From an uncultured Croceicoccus sp. (GTDB lineage: Bacteria > Pseudomonadota > Alphaproteobacteria > Sphingomonadales > Sphingomonadaceae): a DNA stretch of 64,000 nucleotides. The stretch covers positions 310,001 through 374,000 of the forward strand of contig NZ_CANMCP010000003.1 of the NCBI RefSeq assembly GCF_947496385.1, in the 5' to 3' direction. Within the stretch, counting starts at the first letter, position 1, and every line of letters begins with the position of its first letter. Position numbers and translations under genes: made by a program. Shown here piece after piece: positions 16,588 to 24,917 of this stretch. The notes beneath the pieces are model-generated. The model saw only the letters and a program-made list of their open reading frames with translations. It was not told where the DNA came from and did not search any database.

Positions 16588-18489
16588 TCATTCGGAGGCC
16601 AGGATCCCCTCCACCATATTGGCGGCGATGGGGTGGTAGCCAGACCGCGATTGCGTAAAGGCGGAGCGCGCGATTTCCATGCCCCAATCGCCCTGCTCCA
16701 CAAGCCCGGCATAGATCGGCCGGATGAGCAGCATCCGCCCCACATTGTCGAGGAACGCGCGCATCGCCGGCACCGCAGGTTCGTAACGATTGGCGATGGC
16801 CAGTTCGAACCACGCCGATTGCACATAGGCATTGCCGCTGTTCGAAAGGTTCAAAGCCTCATCGAGCTCCGCAAGGCGCGCGGCATCCTGCGTCCGGTCG
16901 ATCCCGCGCAGGAAGCGCAGCCATTGCTGCGTCGCCCAGCCTTCGGTATCGACCGCGGAGGCCGGACCGCCCGCGTTGAACGCGGCAAGCTGCGCATCGA
17001 CGGCCTTCAATGTTTCCGATTCGGGATGCACGGCATTGTCGGGAAGGCCGGGTCCGTAGATCCAGTCCTCGACCCCGATGGCCGCGAATTCCGCATCGGT
17101 CAAAAGATTGGCGCGCATGTCCGCGATCAGCCCCGCACTCGTCTGCGGCTGAAACGCGAAGCGGTCGAAATAGGACCGCAGCCAGGCGTCGAAACGGTCA
17201 CGCCCCACCGCCTTTTCCACGGTGCGCAGGAAGGTGCTGCCCTTGAAATAATCGAGCTGCCCGGCGGTTTCGCCCGGTTCGCCATGCAGGCGGGTCGAGG
17301 GCGCATCCATGCCGCCCGCATCGTCGATGTCCGCGATCATCGCGCCCCGGTCGAGATCGGCATACATCGCCGCCCGCTCCGCACCATAGAGCGATTCCAT
17401 GATGCGGTTTTCGAAATAGGTGGTGAACCCTTCGTTGAGCCAGCTGTCGCGCCAGCTCGCATTAGTGACCAGATTGCCCGACCAGCTATGCGCAAGCTCG
17501 TGCGCGACGACATCGGTATTCGACCGGTCGCCGGTCAGCAGCGTGGGCGTCAGGAACGTCATCACCGGGTTTTCCATGCCCCCATAGGGGAAGGACGGCG
17601 GGAGTAGCAGCATGTCGTACCGGCCCCAGCGATACGGCCCGTAAAGATCCTCCGCCGCGTCGATCATCGCCTCGACATCGCCGAATTCCTCGGCCGCGGC
17701 ATCCACCATCGACGGCTCGGCCCACACGCCCGACCGTGGGCCGAGATCGCGATGGGTAAGATCGCCCACCGCCAGCGCGATGAGATAGGGCGGCACCGGA
17801 TTGTCCATGACGAAGCGATAGCTGGTCCAGCCATTGCCCCATTCGTGCATGTCATCGGCCTGCCGCACGCCGCTCATCACGGGCACGAGCCCCTCTGGCA
17901 CCGTGATGCGCGCGTCCCAGCTTTGCCGGATGCCGGGGCTGTCCTGCGTCGGGATCCAGCTGCGGTTGCTGATCGGCTGGCCCTGGCTGAAGAGGAACGG
18001 CTTCTCGCCGCCTGCCGTGGCCTCGGGCGGGAGCCATTGAAGCGCGCTCGCATCGAGCGCCGATACATAGTCGATCCGCACCTGCCGCGCATCGCCGATC
18101 GCGATGGTGAGCGGACGGCCCAGCGCCTCGCCCATGGCGTCGACATTCTTTGCCGCGCCGAGTTCGTAGGGCAATGCCCGGCCTTCGCCATCGGTCACGG
18201 CGCCGATCTGCAAACCCGCATCGTCGAGCACCAGCGTATCGGCATCGTCGGCGGCGGTAATGTCGAGCGTCGCGGTGCCGTAAATGCGGCGATGGTCGAA
18301 ATCGGTGACGAGGTCGAGCGAGACATGGCTCACCCGCGCCTCGGCCGGTTCGGCATAGGTCCACGCATCCTGCGCCTCTGGCGTGGTCAGGACGGGGGCG
18401 GGCGCCTGCCGCTCCTGTGCATGGGCGGAAAGGGCGGGCACCATCGCGATGGCGGCGACAGAAAAGGCAAGCGTTGCTTTACGGATCAT
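16588..18489 (-). CDS. Exported M1 family aminopeptidase, leukotriene A4 hydrolase-like
   Basis: 633 aa from the ATG at 18489, chosen because AGGAAA precedes it and a clean signal peptide starts there (cleavage after SAHAQ, about residue 25). The substrate-binding GGMEN is at 303-307 and the zinc site HELAH at 330-334 with the third ligand Glu353, the exact HExxH-x18-E spacing of M1 enzymes. The C-terminal helical repeat and overall size fit the LTA4H/cold-active aminopeptidase subgroup. It should release N-terminal residues from peptides in the periplasm. It is one of several exported peptidases in the window, with the M28 and M13 enzymes. Single gene followed by its own hairpin terminator. 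Confidence 0.95.
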   Translation of the reverse strand: MIRKATLAFSVAAIAMVPALSAHAQERQAPAPVLTTPEAQDAWTYAEPAEARVSHVSLDLVTDFDHRRIYGTATLDITAADDADTLVLDDAGLQIGAVTDGEGRALPYELGAAKNVDAMGEALGRPLTIAIGDARQVRIDYVSALDASALQWLPPEATAGGEKPFLFSQGQPISNRSWIPTQDSPGIRQSWDARITVPEGLVPVMSGVRQADDMHEWGNGWTSYRFVMDNPVPPYLIALAVGDLTHRDLGPRSGVWAEPSMVDAAAEEFGDVEAMIDAAEDLYGPYRWGRYDMLLLPPSFPYGGMENPVMTFLTPTLLTGDRSNTDVVAHELAHSWSGNLVTNASWRDSWLNEGFTTYFENRIMESLYGAERAAMYADLDRGAMIADIDDAGGMDAPSTRLHGEPGETAGQLDYFKGSTFLRTVEKAVGRDRFDAWLRSYFDRFAFQPQTSAGLIADMRANLLTDAEFAAIGVEDWIYGPGLPDNAVHPESETLKAVDAQLAAFNAGGPASAVDTEGWATQQWLRFLRGIDRTQDAARLAELDEALNLSNSGNAYVQSAWFELAIANRYEPAVPAMRAFLDNVGRMLLIRPIYAGLVEQGDWGMEIARSAFTQSRSGYHPIAANMVEGILASE

Positions 18490-18577
18490 TGAATTTCCTG
18501 AAATCATGGGCGCTGCAATTAAAGCATCCCGCATGTTGAAAAGCTGAACGATAACGCCAGCGGCACGCACGGCACGG

Positions 18578-18745
18578 TCAGTCGGGCGGCGTCTGCGGCT
18601 TCGATGCGTCGATGGCGCGCGATTGCGCCTTTCTTCGCCGCAGGTTCGCCCGCAATTGCGCGGCGAGGCGTTCTTCGCGCGAAAGGGTGTCGGGCCGGGG
18701 CTCGGCTTCGGGTTTTTCGCCATGGGAAACGGGAGCATCGTTCAT
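18578..18745 (-). CDS. Conserved small basic protein, unknown function
   Basis: 55 aa from the ATG at 18745; the ribosome site is weak, and the frame continues upstream. The first half is acidic and Pro-rich. The second half, SREERLAAQLRANLRRRKAQSRA, read here as LAAQLRANLRRRKAQ, is a strongly basic amphipathic helix. I know similar short proteins (LAxxLRxNLxRRKxQ) from many alphaproteobacteria, where they have no function assigned; RNA or ribosome binding would fit the charge but is only inference. It lies between the M1 peptidase and tRNA-Thr, transcribed away from the tRNA. Confidence 0.6.
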   Translation of the reverse strand: MNDAPVSHGEKPEAEPRPDTLSREERLAAQLRANLRRRKAQSRAIDASKPQTPPD

Positions 18746-18785
18746 GCGTATGTGATGGCAAGCCTGTCCGCACATCGCAAGCGCC

Positions 18786-18815
18786 TTGACAATGACGCAG
18801 CCGCCCGCCAATAGC
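18786..18815 (+). promoter_or_regulatory. Probable promoter of tRNA-Thr
   Basis: A perfect -35 box TTGACA (18786-18791) and a weaker -10 (CAATAG, 18809-18814, 17-nt spacer). Transcription would start about 40 nt before the tRNA. Confidence 0.5.
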
Positions 18816-18860
18816 GCGCCCTCGACACCGGGCGGACGCAAGGCCCGGCGGTCGGCACGT

Positions 18861-18935
18861 GCTGCTGTAGCTCAGTGGTAGAGCGCGTCATTGGTAATGA
18901 CGAGGTCGGGAGTTCAATCCTCCCCAGCAGCACCA
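18861..18935 (+). tRNA. trnT: tRNA-Thr(GGT), CCA encoded
   Basis: The acceptor stem GCTGCTG (18861-18867) pairs perfectly with CAGCAGC (18925-18931), followed by discriminator A and an encoded CCA. The D arm (GCTC/GAGC), anticodon stem CGTCA/TGACG with loop TTGGTAA, and the T arm with GTTCAATCC are all present. The anticodon GGT (18893-18895) reads ACC and ACT threonine codons. No integrase or repeated 3' end lies nearby, so it is not visibly used as an attachment site. Confidence 0.98.
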
Positions 18936-19041
18936 TTTCCCCCGAAATCGCAATCCGGCGCCCAACCGCCCCGCCCCGCCCATGCGGAATATGCGGAAGC
19001 GGGCCGGATCGCGCGCCCGGCGAAATCGTGCGTCCAGCGAA

Positions 19042-19335
19042 TCAGGCGCGCAGATCGCTCCATTCGGGATGCTTGCGAAACGCCGCCTCGACATAGCTGC
19101 ATTGGGGTACGATGCGAAAACCCTCTTCCTTCGCATCGGCGATGAGCGCCTCGACCAGCTGCGCGGCAACGCCCTGCCCGCCGATCGCCGGGGGGACCAG
19201 CGTGTGATCGGCAACGCGCACATCCTCCCCGCGCTTTTTATAGGTCAGGCGCCCGATCGCGTCGGCGCCTTCGACCGCGGCGTGATATTCGCCGCCATCG
19301 GCAGCCGGGTGGTGGGTAATCGTGGTATTGGCCAT
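19042..19335 (-). CDS. GNAT-fold acetyltransferase-like protein (NATD1/YidJ type)
   Basis: 97 aa from the ATG at 19335, with AAAGGAG nine nt upstream. The short single-domain form, with LTYKKRGEDVRVADHTLVPP (beta strands), the acetyl-CoA loop IGGQGVAAQLV, and the ending IVPQCSYVEAAFRKHPEW, matches the COG2388 family of tiny GNAT proteins. Their substrate is unknown. The gene follows yggS downstream on the same strand at a 71-nt gap, but has its own EcfG-like promoter motif just upstream, so it may be induced by general stress. High confidence in the family, none in the substrate. Confidence 0.9.
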   Translation of the reverse strand: MANTTITHHPAADGGEYHAAVEGADAIGRLTYKKRGEDVRVADHTLVPPAIGGQGVAAQLVEALIADAKEEGFRIVPQCSYVEAAFRKHPEWSDLRA

Positions 19336-19359
19336 GGTGCAATGCTCCTTTGCCCGATC

Positions 19360-19384
19360 AACCGACCGGGCGGAGCAGCGTTCC
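19360..19384 (-). promoter_or_regulatory. Possible EcfG (general stress sigma) promoter for the small GNAT gene
   Basis: On the minus strand GGAAC (19384-19380), a 16-nt spacer, then GGTT (19363-19360). The alphaproteobacterial EcfG consensus is GGAAC, 16-17 nt, CGTT; this differs at the first base of the -10. The predicted start leaves a leader of about 17-20 nt holding the ribosome site. Confidence 0.45.
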
Positions 19385-19406
19385 AGCATGGCCTGTGCCG
19401 CGCCGC

Positions 19407-20060
19407 TCAGTCGCGCGCCCCGAACAGCGCCGTCCCCACCCGCACATGCGTCGCGCCCAGCGTCACGGCCGTCTCGAAATCCGCGCTCATCCCCATGGAC
19501 AGCGCATCGAGCCCGTGATCCTGTGCCAGCTTGGCGAGCAGCGCAAAGAACGGCGCGGGTTCGATCCCCTGCGGCGGGAGGCACATCAACCCCGCGACCG
19601 GCACGCCTTCGTCCCGCGCCATGGCGAGAAGCGCCGGCAGGTCGGCAATCGCGCAGCCGCCCTTCTGATCCTCGTCGCCGATGTTCACCTGCACGAAACA
19701 GGGCACCGTGCGCTCCGCCTTTGCCATCGCCTTGCCCAGTGCCTTCACGAGGCTTTCCCGATCGAGCGAATGGATCATGTCGAAAACCGCGACGGCATCG
19801 TCCGCCTTCTTCGACTGCAACTGCCCGACGAGGTGCAGTTCCACGCCATCGTATTCGCGGCGCAGCACGTCCCATTTCTCCGCCGCTTCCTGCACCCGGT
19901 TTTCGCCGAACACCCGGTGGCCCGCGTCGAGGAGCGGGCGGATCGCATCGACGGGATGCGTCTTGGACACGGCGATGAGCGTGACATCGTCCGGCTTTCG
20001 GCGGGACAGTTGGGCGGCGGCGGCGATGCGCGCCTTCGTTTCGGTGAGTGGTGTCGTCAT
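19407..20060 (-). CDS. YggS-family pyridoxal phosphate homeostasis protein
   Basis: 217 aa. A single alanine-racemase-like TIM barrel without the racemase C-terminal domain. The PLP lysine is in LIAVSKTHP; FGENRVQEA, ELHLVGQLQSKK and LSMGMSADFETAV are family signatures. The protein binds PLP and helps control free PLP and amino/keto acid pools in the cytosol; no enzymatic reaction is established. The ATG has no ribosome site. Only about 22 nt separate it from the likely start of the divergent thiE-like gene, so a very short or absent leader is implied. Confidence 0.95.
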   Translation of the reverse strand: MTTPLTETKARIAAAAQLSRRKPDDVTLIAVSKTHPVDAIRPLLDAGHRVFGENRVQEAAEKWDVLRREYDGVELHLVGQLQSKKADDAVAVFDMIHSLDRESLVKALGKAMAKAERTVPCFVQVNIGDEDQKGGCAIADLPALLAMARDEGVPVAGLMCLPPQGIEPAPFFALLAKLAQDHGLDALSMGMSADFETAVTLGATHVRVGTALFGARD

Positions 20061-20068
20061 GCCGCAAT

Positions 20069-20076
20069 GCTATAGC
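20069..20076. promoter_or_regulatory. Palindromic -10-like element between yggS and thiE-like gene
   Basis: GCTATAGC is its own complement, so TATAGC is read as a -10 box on both strands. The expected start sites, 6-8 nt away, fall on or next to the ATG of yggS (20060) and the GTG of the thiE-like gene (20083). The -35 regions are weak on both sides. Confidence 0.4.
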
Positions 20077-20082
20077 GGATGG

Positions 20083-20685
20083 GTGACATGGCGAAACCCT
20101 TTGCAACGCGGGAAGCTGCCGCGCGTCTGGCTGCTGTCCGATGTGCGCAACGATGCTGCGCTTGCCGACAGCCTGCGCCGCCTGCCGCGCGGCAGCGGGT
20201 TCGTGTTCCGGCACTATCATCTCGCACCCGAAGAACGCCGGCGGCGGTTCGGGGTGCTGCAGAAGCTGGCACGCGCGCGGGGGCATGTCGTGGCGCTGTC
20301 GGGCGATGCGGCGCTGGCGCGGGCGTGGGGGGCGGATGCGATGTACGGGCCGCCGTCGGCCCTGCGCCCGGCGCCCGGCCTGCTTCGGCTCGCGACGGTG
20401 CATTCGCTGAGCGAACTGGGCATGGCGCGGCGGGCGGGCGCGGACATGGTTTTCGTGTCCCCCGTGTTCGCCACCCGCTCGCATCCGGGCGGCGCGACGC
20501 TCGGCCCGGCGCGGGCGCTGTTGCTGGCGCGCCGGGCGGCGATGCCGGTCGCATTTCTGGGCGGGATGACGGCGGCGCGGGCGGGCCGGCTCGTCCCGCA
20601 TGGCTGGGCCGCGATCGACGGGCTGAGCGGGCGGGCGGCGGGGCGAGTTTTGCACATTCGTCGCAAGCGGGCGCCGCTTTCTTGA
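20083..20685 (+). CDS. Thiamine phosphate synthase-like protein (ThiE/TenI family)
   Basis: About 200 aa from the GTG at 20083; a TTG at 20101 is the other candidate, and an in-frame ATG at 20059 would overlap yggS. The late-barrel features of ThiE/TenI proteins are visible: SLSELGMARRAGADMVFVSPVFATRSHPGG, read as AGADMVFVSPVFATRS, then FLGGMTAARAGRL and GWAAIDGLSG. The protein is short and very Arg/Ala-rich, and the usual substrate-binding lysine and arginine of the early strands are hard to place. It may be a true ThiE, coupling HMP-PP and thiazole phosphate, or a TenI-like regulator or aromatase. It lies upstream of ftsK (67-nt gap). Confidence 0.75.
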   Translation: MTWRNPLQRGKLPRVWLLSDVRNDAALADSLRRLPRGSGFVFRHYHLAPEERRRRFGVLQKLARARGHVVALSGDAALARAWGADAMYGPPSALRPAPGLLRLATVHSLSELGMARRAGADMVFVSPVFATRSHPGGATLGPARALLLARRAAMPVAFLGGMTAARAGRLVPHGWAAIDGLSGRAAGRVLHIRRKRAPLS

Positions 20686-20752
20686 CGCGGAGTCCCGGCG
20701 CGGCGCATAATCGCGGCGATTTCGTTCGATCGTTCGTTCAATGGGGGGCCGC

Positions 20753-23122
20753 ATGGCGACCACGGCACGGGGCGCGCCCGACTGGCGCGCGGCATGGCAG
20801 CGCAGCGTAAGCCGCACTCTGGAAATGGCAGGGGCCGCCGCGCTCTTCGCGCTCGCGCTGTTCCTGGCGCTCGCGCTGCTCAGCTATAGCCAGACCGATC
20901 CCTCGCCCAGCACGGCGGCGGGCACCGATGTCGCCAACTGGATGGGGCAGGCCGGCGCCTTTGCCGCGGAACGGCTGCTCGTGCTGTTCGGGCCGGTCGC
21001 GGCGCTGCTGCTGCCGCTGCTCTACGTGTTCGCACGGCGGCTGTGGCAATTGGCGGATCCGGAGGATGATGGCGCGCGCCCGCGCTGGTGGCGGCCGCTC
21101 GGCCTTTTGCTGCTGTCGATGGTGCTGCTGTCGGCCGTGATGGCACTTGTGTTCGACAATCCCGTCGGCGGGCTTCCTGCCGGGATGGGCGGGATCGCGG
21201 GGCTGGGCGGCGCGATGCTGATCACCGGGGTCGCGGGGCTGGCCGGGGCGGCCTATGCGGGGTGGATCATCCTGGCGCTGGCGATTGCGGCACTGGCGGC
21301 GGGGGTGGTCCTTGCCGGGCGGGTGTTCGCGATCGACTGGCGCGGGCTGATGACGCTGCCCGCGATGCTGCACCGCCTGCGCCCCGCGCGCGACAATGCG
21401 CCGCGCGAGGATATTGCGCACGAACCGAAGACGGAACGCCGCCGCGCCGCGCCCGCTGCCCCATCGGGCGACGATGATTTCACCAGTGACGAGGCCGACA
21501 CCGCGCCGCGCCCGCCCCGCCGCGCGCCCGAAATCTCCGACCCCACCGCGCCGCCCAAACCCGCCGAGATGCGCACCCGGCCAAGCCAGGGCGATTTCTT
21601 CAACAGCAATTTCGCGCTCCCCAGCCCCGAACTCCTCGCCGAGCCGCCCGAACACAGCGTGCCGAAGCTCGACAAGATGGCGTTGGAGCGCAACGCACGC
21701 CTGCTCGAAAACGTGCTCGACGATTTCAAGGTGAAGGGCGAGATCACCGCCGTGCGCACCGGCCCCGTCGTCACCATGTACGAGCTGGAACCCGCCCCCG
21801 GCGTGAAGGCCGCGCGCGTGATCGGCCTCGCCGACGACATCGCCCGCAACATGAGCGCGATTTCCGCCCGCGTGTCGCCCATTCCTGGCAAGACCGTCAT
21901 GGGGATCGAGCTTCCCAATGCGGACCGGCAGATGGTCGCCTTTCGCGAATTGATCACCAGCGCCGCCTTTGCCGACCATTCGGGCATGCTGCCGATCATC
22001 CTGGGCAAGGATATCGCGGGCGAACCCATCGTCGCCGACCTTGCCGCGATGCCGCACCTGCTGGTCGCGGGCACGACCGGTTCGGGCAAGTCGGTGGGGC
22101 TGAACTGCATCCTTTTGTCGCTGCTCTATCGCCTGACGCCGGCGGAATGCCGGCTCATCCTGATCGATCCGAAGGTGCTGGAGCTCAAAAGCTACGACGA
22201 TATTCCGCATCTCCTGTCGCCCGTCGTCACCGAACCTGCGAAATCGGTGCGCGCACTGAAATGGGCGGTGGAGGAGATGGAGCGCCGCTATCGGATGATG
22301 AGCAGCATCGGCGCGCGCAACCTCACCGGCTTCAACGAGCGGGTGAAGGCCGCCGCCGCCAAGGGCAAGCCGCTCGGCCGCCGGGTACAGACCGGCTTCG
22401 ACCCCGAAACGGGCGAGGAACTGTTCGAGGAGGAGCAGCTCGATTACGAGGTGCTGCCGCAGATCGTGCTGATCGTGGACGAGCTTGCCGACCTCATGAT
22501 CACGGTGGGCAAGGAGATCGAGGTGCTGATCCAGCGCCTGTCCCAGAAATCGCGCGCGGCGGGCATCCACCTCATCATGGCGACGCAGCGTCCTTCGGTC
22601 GACGTCATCACCGGCGTGATCAAGGCGAACATGCCGACCCGCATCTCGTTCCACGTGACCAGCCGCATCGACAGCCGCACCATCCTCGGCGATCAGGGCG
22701 CGGAACAGCTGCTCGGCAAGGGCGACATGCTGTACAAGGCGAGCTCCAAACCGCTGACCCGCGTGCATGGCCCGTTCGTATCGGACGAGGAGGTCGAGGC
22801 GGTCGCCGATCACTGGCGCGCGCAGGGGGCACCCGAATATGTCGATTCGGTCACCGAGGAGCCGGAGGACGGCGGCGGTTTCAGCTTCGACGATCTCGAC
22901 GGGGCGGCGGACAATCCCGACGACCGCAAGTACATGCAGGTGTGCCAGATGGTGTTCGAGGCACAGAAAGTCTCCGCCAGCTGGATCCAGCGGCAGATGG
23001 GCGTCGGCTACAACACCGCGTCCAAATGGGTGGAGCGGATGGAAAAGGACGGCCTGGTCGGGCCGGCGAACCATGTCGGGCGCCGCGAAATCTACCGCGA
23101 CAAGGACGGGCAGGTGCTTTAA
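20753..23122 (+). CDS. ftsK: DNA translocase FtsK
   Basis: 789 aa from the ATG at 20753, which has a G-rich ribosome site; an ATG four codons earlier is possible. Four transmembrane helices lie in the first 190 residues. A Pro/Ala/Glu-rich linker of about 90 residues follows, then the motor domain with Walker A GTTGSGKSVGLN near residue 441, LIDPKVLEL, and Walker B ending in IVDELADLM. The C-terminal gamma winged helix (GVGYNTASKWVERMEKDG) reads KOPS sites. The linker is short compared with E. coli, as usual in alphaproteobacteria. The protein works at the division septum, moving chromosome dimers to dif for XerCD resolution. It converges with the Lrp gene with a 4-nt overlap of ends. Confidence 0.97.
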   Translation: MATTARGAPDWRAAWQRSVSRTLEMAGAAALFALALFLALALLSYSQTDPSPSTAAGTDVANWMGQAGAFAAERLLVLFGPVAALLLPLLYVFARRLWQLADPEDDGARPRWWRPLGLLLLSMVLLSAVMALVFDNPVGGLPAGMGGIAGLGGAMLITGVAGLAGAAYAGWIILALAIAALAAGVVLAGRVFAIDWRGLMTLPAMLHRLRPARDNAPREDIAHEPKTERRRAAPAAPSGDDDFTSDEADTAPRPPRRAPEISDPTAPPKPAEMRTRPSQGDFFNSNFALPSPELLAEPPEHSVPKLDKMALERNARLLENVLDDFKVKGEITAVRTGPVVTMYELEPAPGVKAARVIGLADDIARNMSAISARVSPIPGKTVMGIELPNADRQMVAFRELITSAAFADHSGMLPIILGKDIAGEPIVADLAAMPHLLVAGTTGSGKSVGLNCILLSLLYRLTPAECRLILIDPKVLELKSYDDIPHLLSPVVTEPAKSVRALKWAVEEMERRYRMMSSIGARNLTGFNERVKAAAAKGKPLGRRVQTGFDPETGEELFEEEQLDYEVLPQIVLIVDELADLMITVGKEIEVLIQRLSQKSRAAGIHLIMATQRPSVDVITGVIKANMPTRISFHVTSRIDSRTILGDQGAEQLLGKGDMLYKASSKPLTRVHGPFVSDEEVEAVADHWRAQGAPEYVDSVTEEPEDGGGFSFDDLDGAADNPDDRKYMQVCQMVFEAQKVSASWIQRQMGVGYNTASKWVERMEKDGLVGPANHVGRREIYRDKDGQVL

Positions 23123-23589
23123 CCGCCCGCCCCGTCCGGGACCGGATAGGCGCGCATCCGCTTGATCCGGCGGATGGAGAAGCTCGACCGCATCGACGAC
23201 ACGCCCGGCAGGCGTGACAGGCATTCGCGGTGGATCCGGTCATATTGGGACAGATCCGCCGCCGCCACGCGCAGCTGGTAATCATGCGCGCCGCTCATCA
23301 GGTGGCATTCGAGAATATCGTCGAAATCGCCCACGGCCGTCTCGAACCGGTCCATCGTCTCGCGGCTCTGGCTGACCAGCGTGATTTCGACGAACGCCTC
23401 GATCGCGAGGCCGAGCGCGCGCGGATTCACCCGTGCGATATAGCCCGCGATCAATCCCCGCGATTCCAGTGCACGAATCCGCCGGTGACACGCCGAGGCG
23501 GAGAGGCCGAGCGTTTCGGCAAGCTGCGCGATGGGCCGCGATGAATCGCGCTGCAACGCTTCGATCAGGGCAACATCGTGGCGGTCCAT
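23119..23589 (-). CDS. Lrp/AsnC-family regulator, probably of alanine dehydrogenase
   Basis: 156 aa. An N-terminal winged helix-turn-helix (MDRHDVALIEALQRDSSRPIAQLAETLGLSASACHRRIRAL, of which LSASACHRRI is the recognition region) is joined to a C-terminal RAM domain (FVEITLVSQSRE, CHLMSGAHDYQLRVAAADL). Such proteins form octamers and respond to amino acids. The gene is divergent from ald, 141 nt apart, and in many bacteria the regulator next to ald activates it in response to alanine; that role is a well-founded inference here. A 13-bp palindrome lies in the shared intergenic region. The 3' end overlaps ftsK by 4 nt in the opposite direction. Confidence 0.93.
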   Translation of the reverse strand: MDRHDVALIEALQRDSSRPIAQLAETLGLSASACHRRIRALESRGLIAGYIARVNPRALGLAIEAFVEITLVSQSRETMDRFETAVGDFDDILECHLMSGAHDYQLRVAAADLSQYDRIHRECLSRLPGVSSMRSSFSIRRIKRMRAYPVPDGAGG

Positions 23590-23620
23590 GCATGATCTTC
23601 CCGTGTTTTGTGTGGCGAAC

Positions 23621-23633
23621 GGGAATTATTCCC
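23621..23633. promoter_or_regulatory. Palindrome in the lrp-ald intergenic region, candidate operator
   Basis: GGGAATTATTCCC is a perfect inverted repeat with one central base, 31 nt before the regulator start. A second inverted repeat, CATGCC/GGCATG, lies at 23679-23699, 32 nt before ald. Either could be the Lrp site controlling both genes. Confidence 0.5.
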
Positions 23634-23730
23634 ACTTCATGCCGTGTAGCAAGGCGAAATAGGCGAAACATTACGCCCCATGCCGCGTATGATGGCATGA
23701 CAGGACAATTCATCGACAGGACACTCCCCC

Positions 23731-24846
23731 ATGCGCATCGGCACCCCCCGCGAAATCAAGAACCACGAATATCGCGTCGGCCTGACGCCCGAGAGCGTGC
23801 ACGAACTCGTCGCCGCGGGCCACGAGCTTTGGGTCGAAAGCGGGGCGGGCAACGGCATCGGCGCGGATGACCGGCAATATGTCGATGCGGGCGCGAAGAT
23901 CGTTGATGGCCCGGACCCGATCTTTGCCGATTGCGACATGGTGGTGAAGGTCAAGGAACCGCAGGCCGAAGAACGCGCGAAGCTGCACGGCGACCAGATT
24001 CTCTACACCTATCTCCACCTCGCGCCCGATGCGGCGCAGACCGCCGATCTGGTCAAGTCGGGCGTCACCGCCATTGCGTATGAAACGGTGACGGGACCGA
24101 ACGGGCAGCTCCCCCTGCTCAAACCCATGAGCCAGGTCGCCGGCCGCATGTCGATCCAGGCCGGCGCCACCGCGCTTGAAAAGCGGCACGGCGGGCGCGG
24201 CACGCTGCTCGGCGGGGTGCCGGGCGTCATGCCGGGCAAGGTCGCGGTGATCGGCGGCGGGGTCGTGGGTTTCAACGCGGCGCAGATGGCGGTCGGCCTC
24301 GGCGCGGATGTCACCATCCTCGACCGCAGCCCGGAGCAGCTCGAACGGCTGGGCAATCATTTCGAAAGCCGGGCCAAGACCCGTTTTTCGAACAAGGCGA
24401 ACCTGTTCGAATCGGTCTGCGAGGCGGATCTCGTTATCGGCGCCGTGCTCATTCCCGGTGCGGCGGCGCCCAAGCTTGTCACGCGCGACATGCTGTCGTC
24501 GATGAAGACGGGCGCGGTGCTCGTCGATGTCGCGATCGACCAGGGCGGCTGTTTCGAAACCAGCCATGCCACCACCCATGACGACCCGACCTATATCGTG
24601 GACGGCATCGTGCATTACTGCGTCGCGAACATGCCCGGCGCGGTCGCCCGGACCAGCACCTATGCGCTGAACAACGTGACGCTGCCCCATGCGCTCGCCA
24701 TCGCGCGAGACGGGTGGAAAGCCGCGGCAAAGGCCGATCCGCATCTCGCGCAGGGTATTAACGTCCATAATGGACATGTTACCTATCGCGCCGTGGCCGA
24801 AGAACTGGGATACGAATATTTGCCGGTTTCACAGGCTATCGGCTGA
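23731..24846 (+). CDS. ald: Alanine dehydrogenase
   Basis: 371 aa, the usual family length. MRIGTPREIKNHEYRVGLTP (opening strand), the pyruvate-binding Lys in MVVKVKEPQ, the catalytic His in YTYLHLAPD, and the Rossmann motif VIGGGVVGFNAAQMAVGLGA (fingerprint GGGVVG) are present. The end, HNGHVTYRAVAEELG, is diagnostic. It catalyses NAD-dependent reversible deamination of L-alanine to pyruvate and ammonium in the cytosol, normally as a hexamer. It is divergent from an Lrp-type regulator which very likely controls it. It is followed by a diguanylate cyclase gene 71 nt away with no clear terminator between. Confidence 0.97.
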   Translation: MRIGTPREIKNHEYRVGLTPESVHELVAAGHELWVESGAGNGIGADDRQYVDAGAKIVDGPDPIFADCDMVVKVKEPQAEERAKLHGDQILYTYLHLAPDAAQTADLVKSGVTAIAYETVTGPNGQLPLLKPMSQVAGRMSIQAGATALEKRHGGRGTLLGGVPGVMPGKVAVIGGGVVGFNAAQMAVGLGADVTILDRSPEQLERLGNHFESRAKTRFSNKANLFESVCEADLVIGAVLIPGAAAPKLVTRDMLSSMKTGAVLVDVAIDQGGCFETSHATTHDDPTYIVDGIVHYCVANMPGAVARTSTYALNNVTLPHALAIARDGWKAAAKADPHLAQGINVHNGHVTYRAVAEELGYEYLPVSQAIG

Positions 24847-24917
24847 TCCCCCGCTAACGGTCTTTTCGGGGAATGCGTTAACTCGAAGGCTGTAAATTTG
24901 TCCTATACGCCCGTCCG

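Noticed and set aside
18861-18935. tRNA-Thr as an integration site
   Set aside because: There is no integrase, no repeated tRNA 3' end and no change in gene character on either side.
20738-23224. Long open frame antisense to ftsK (about 830 codons)
   Set aside because: Composition is the His/Arg/Asp/Gln-rich pattern of a mirrored high-GC gene, with no domain, while the plus strand encodes a clear FtsK.
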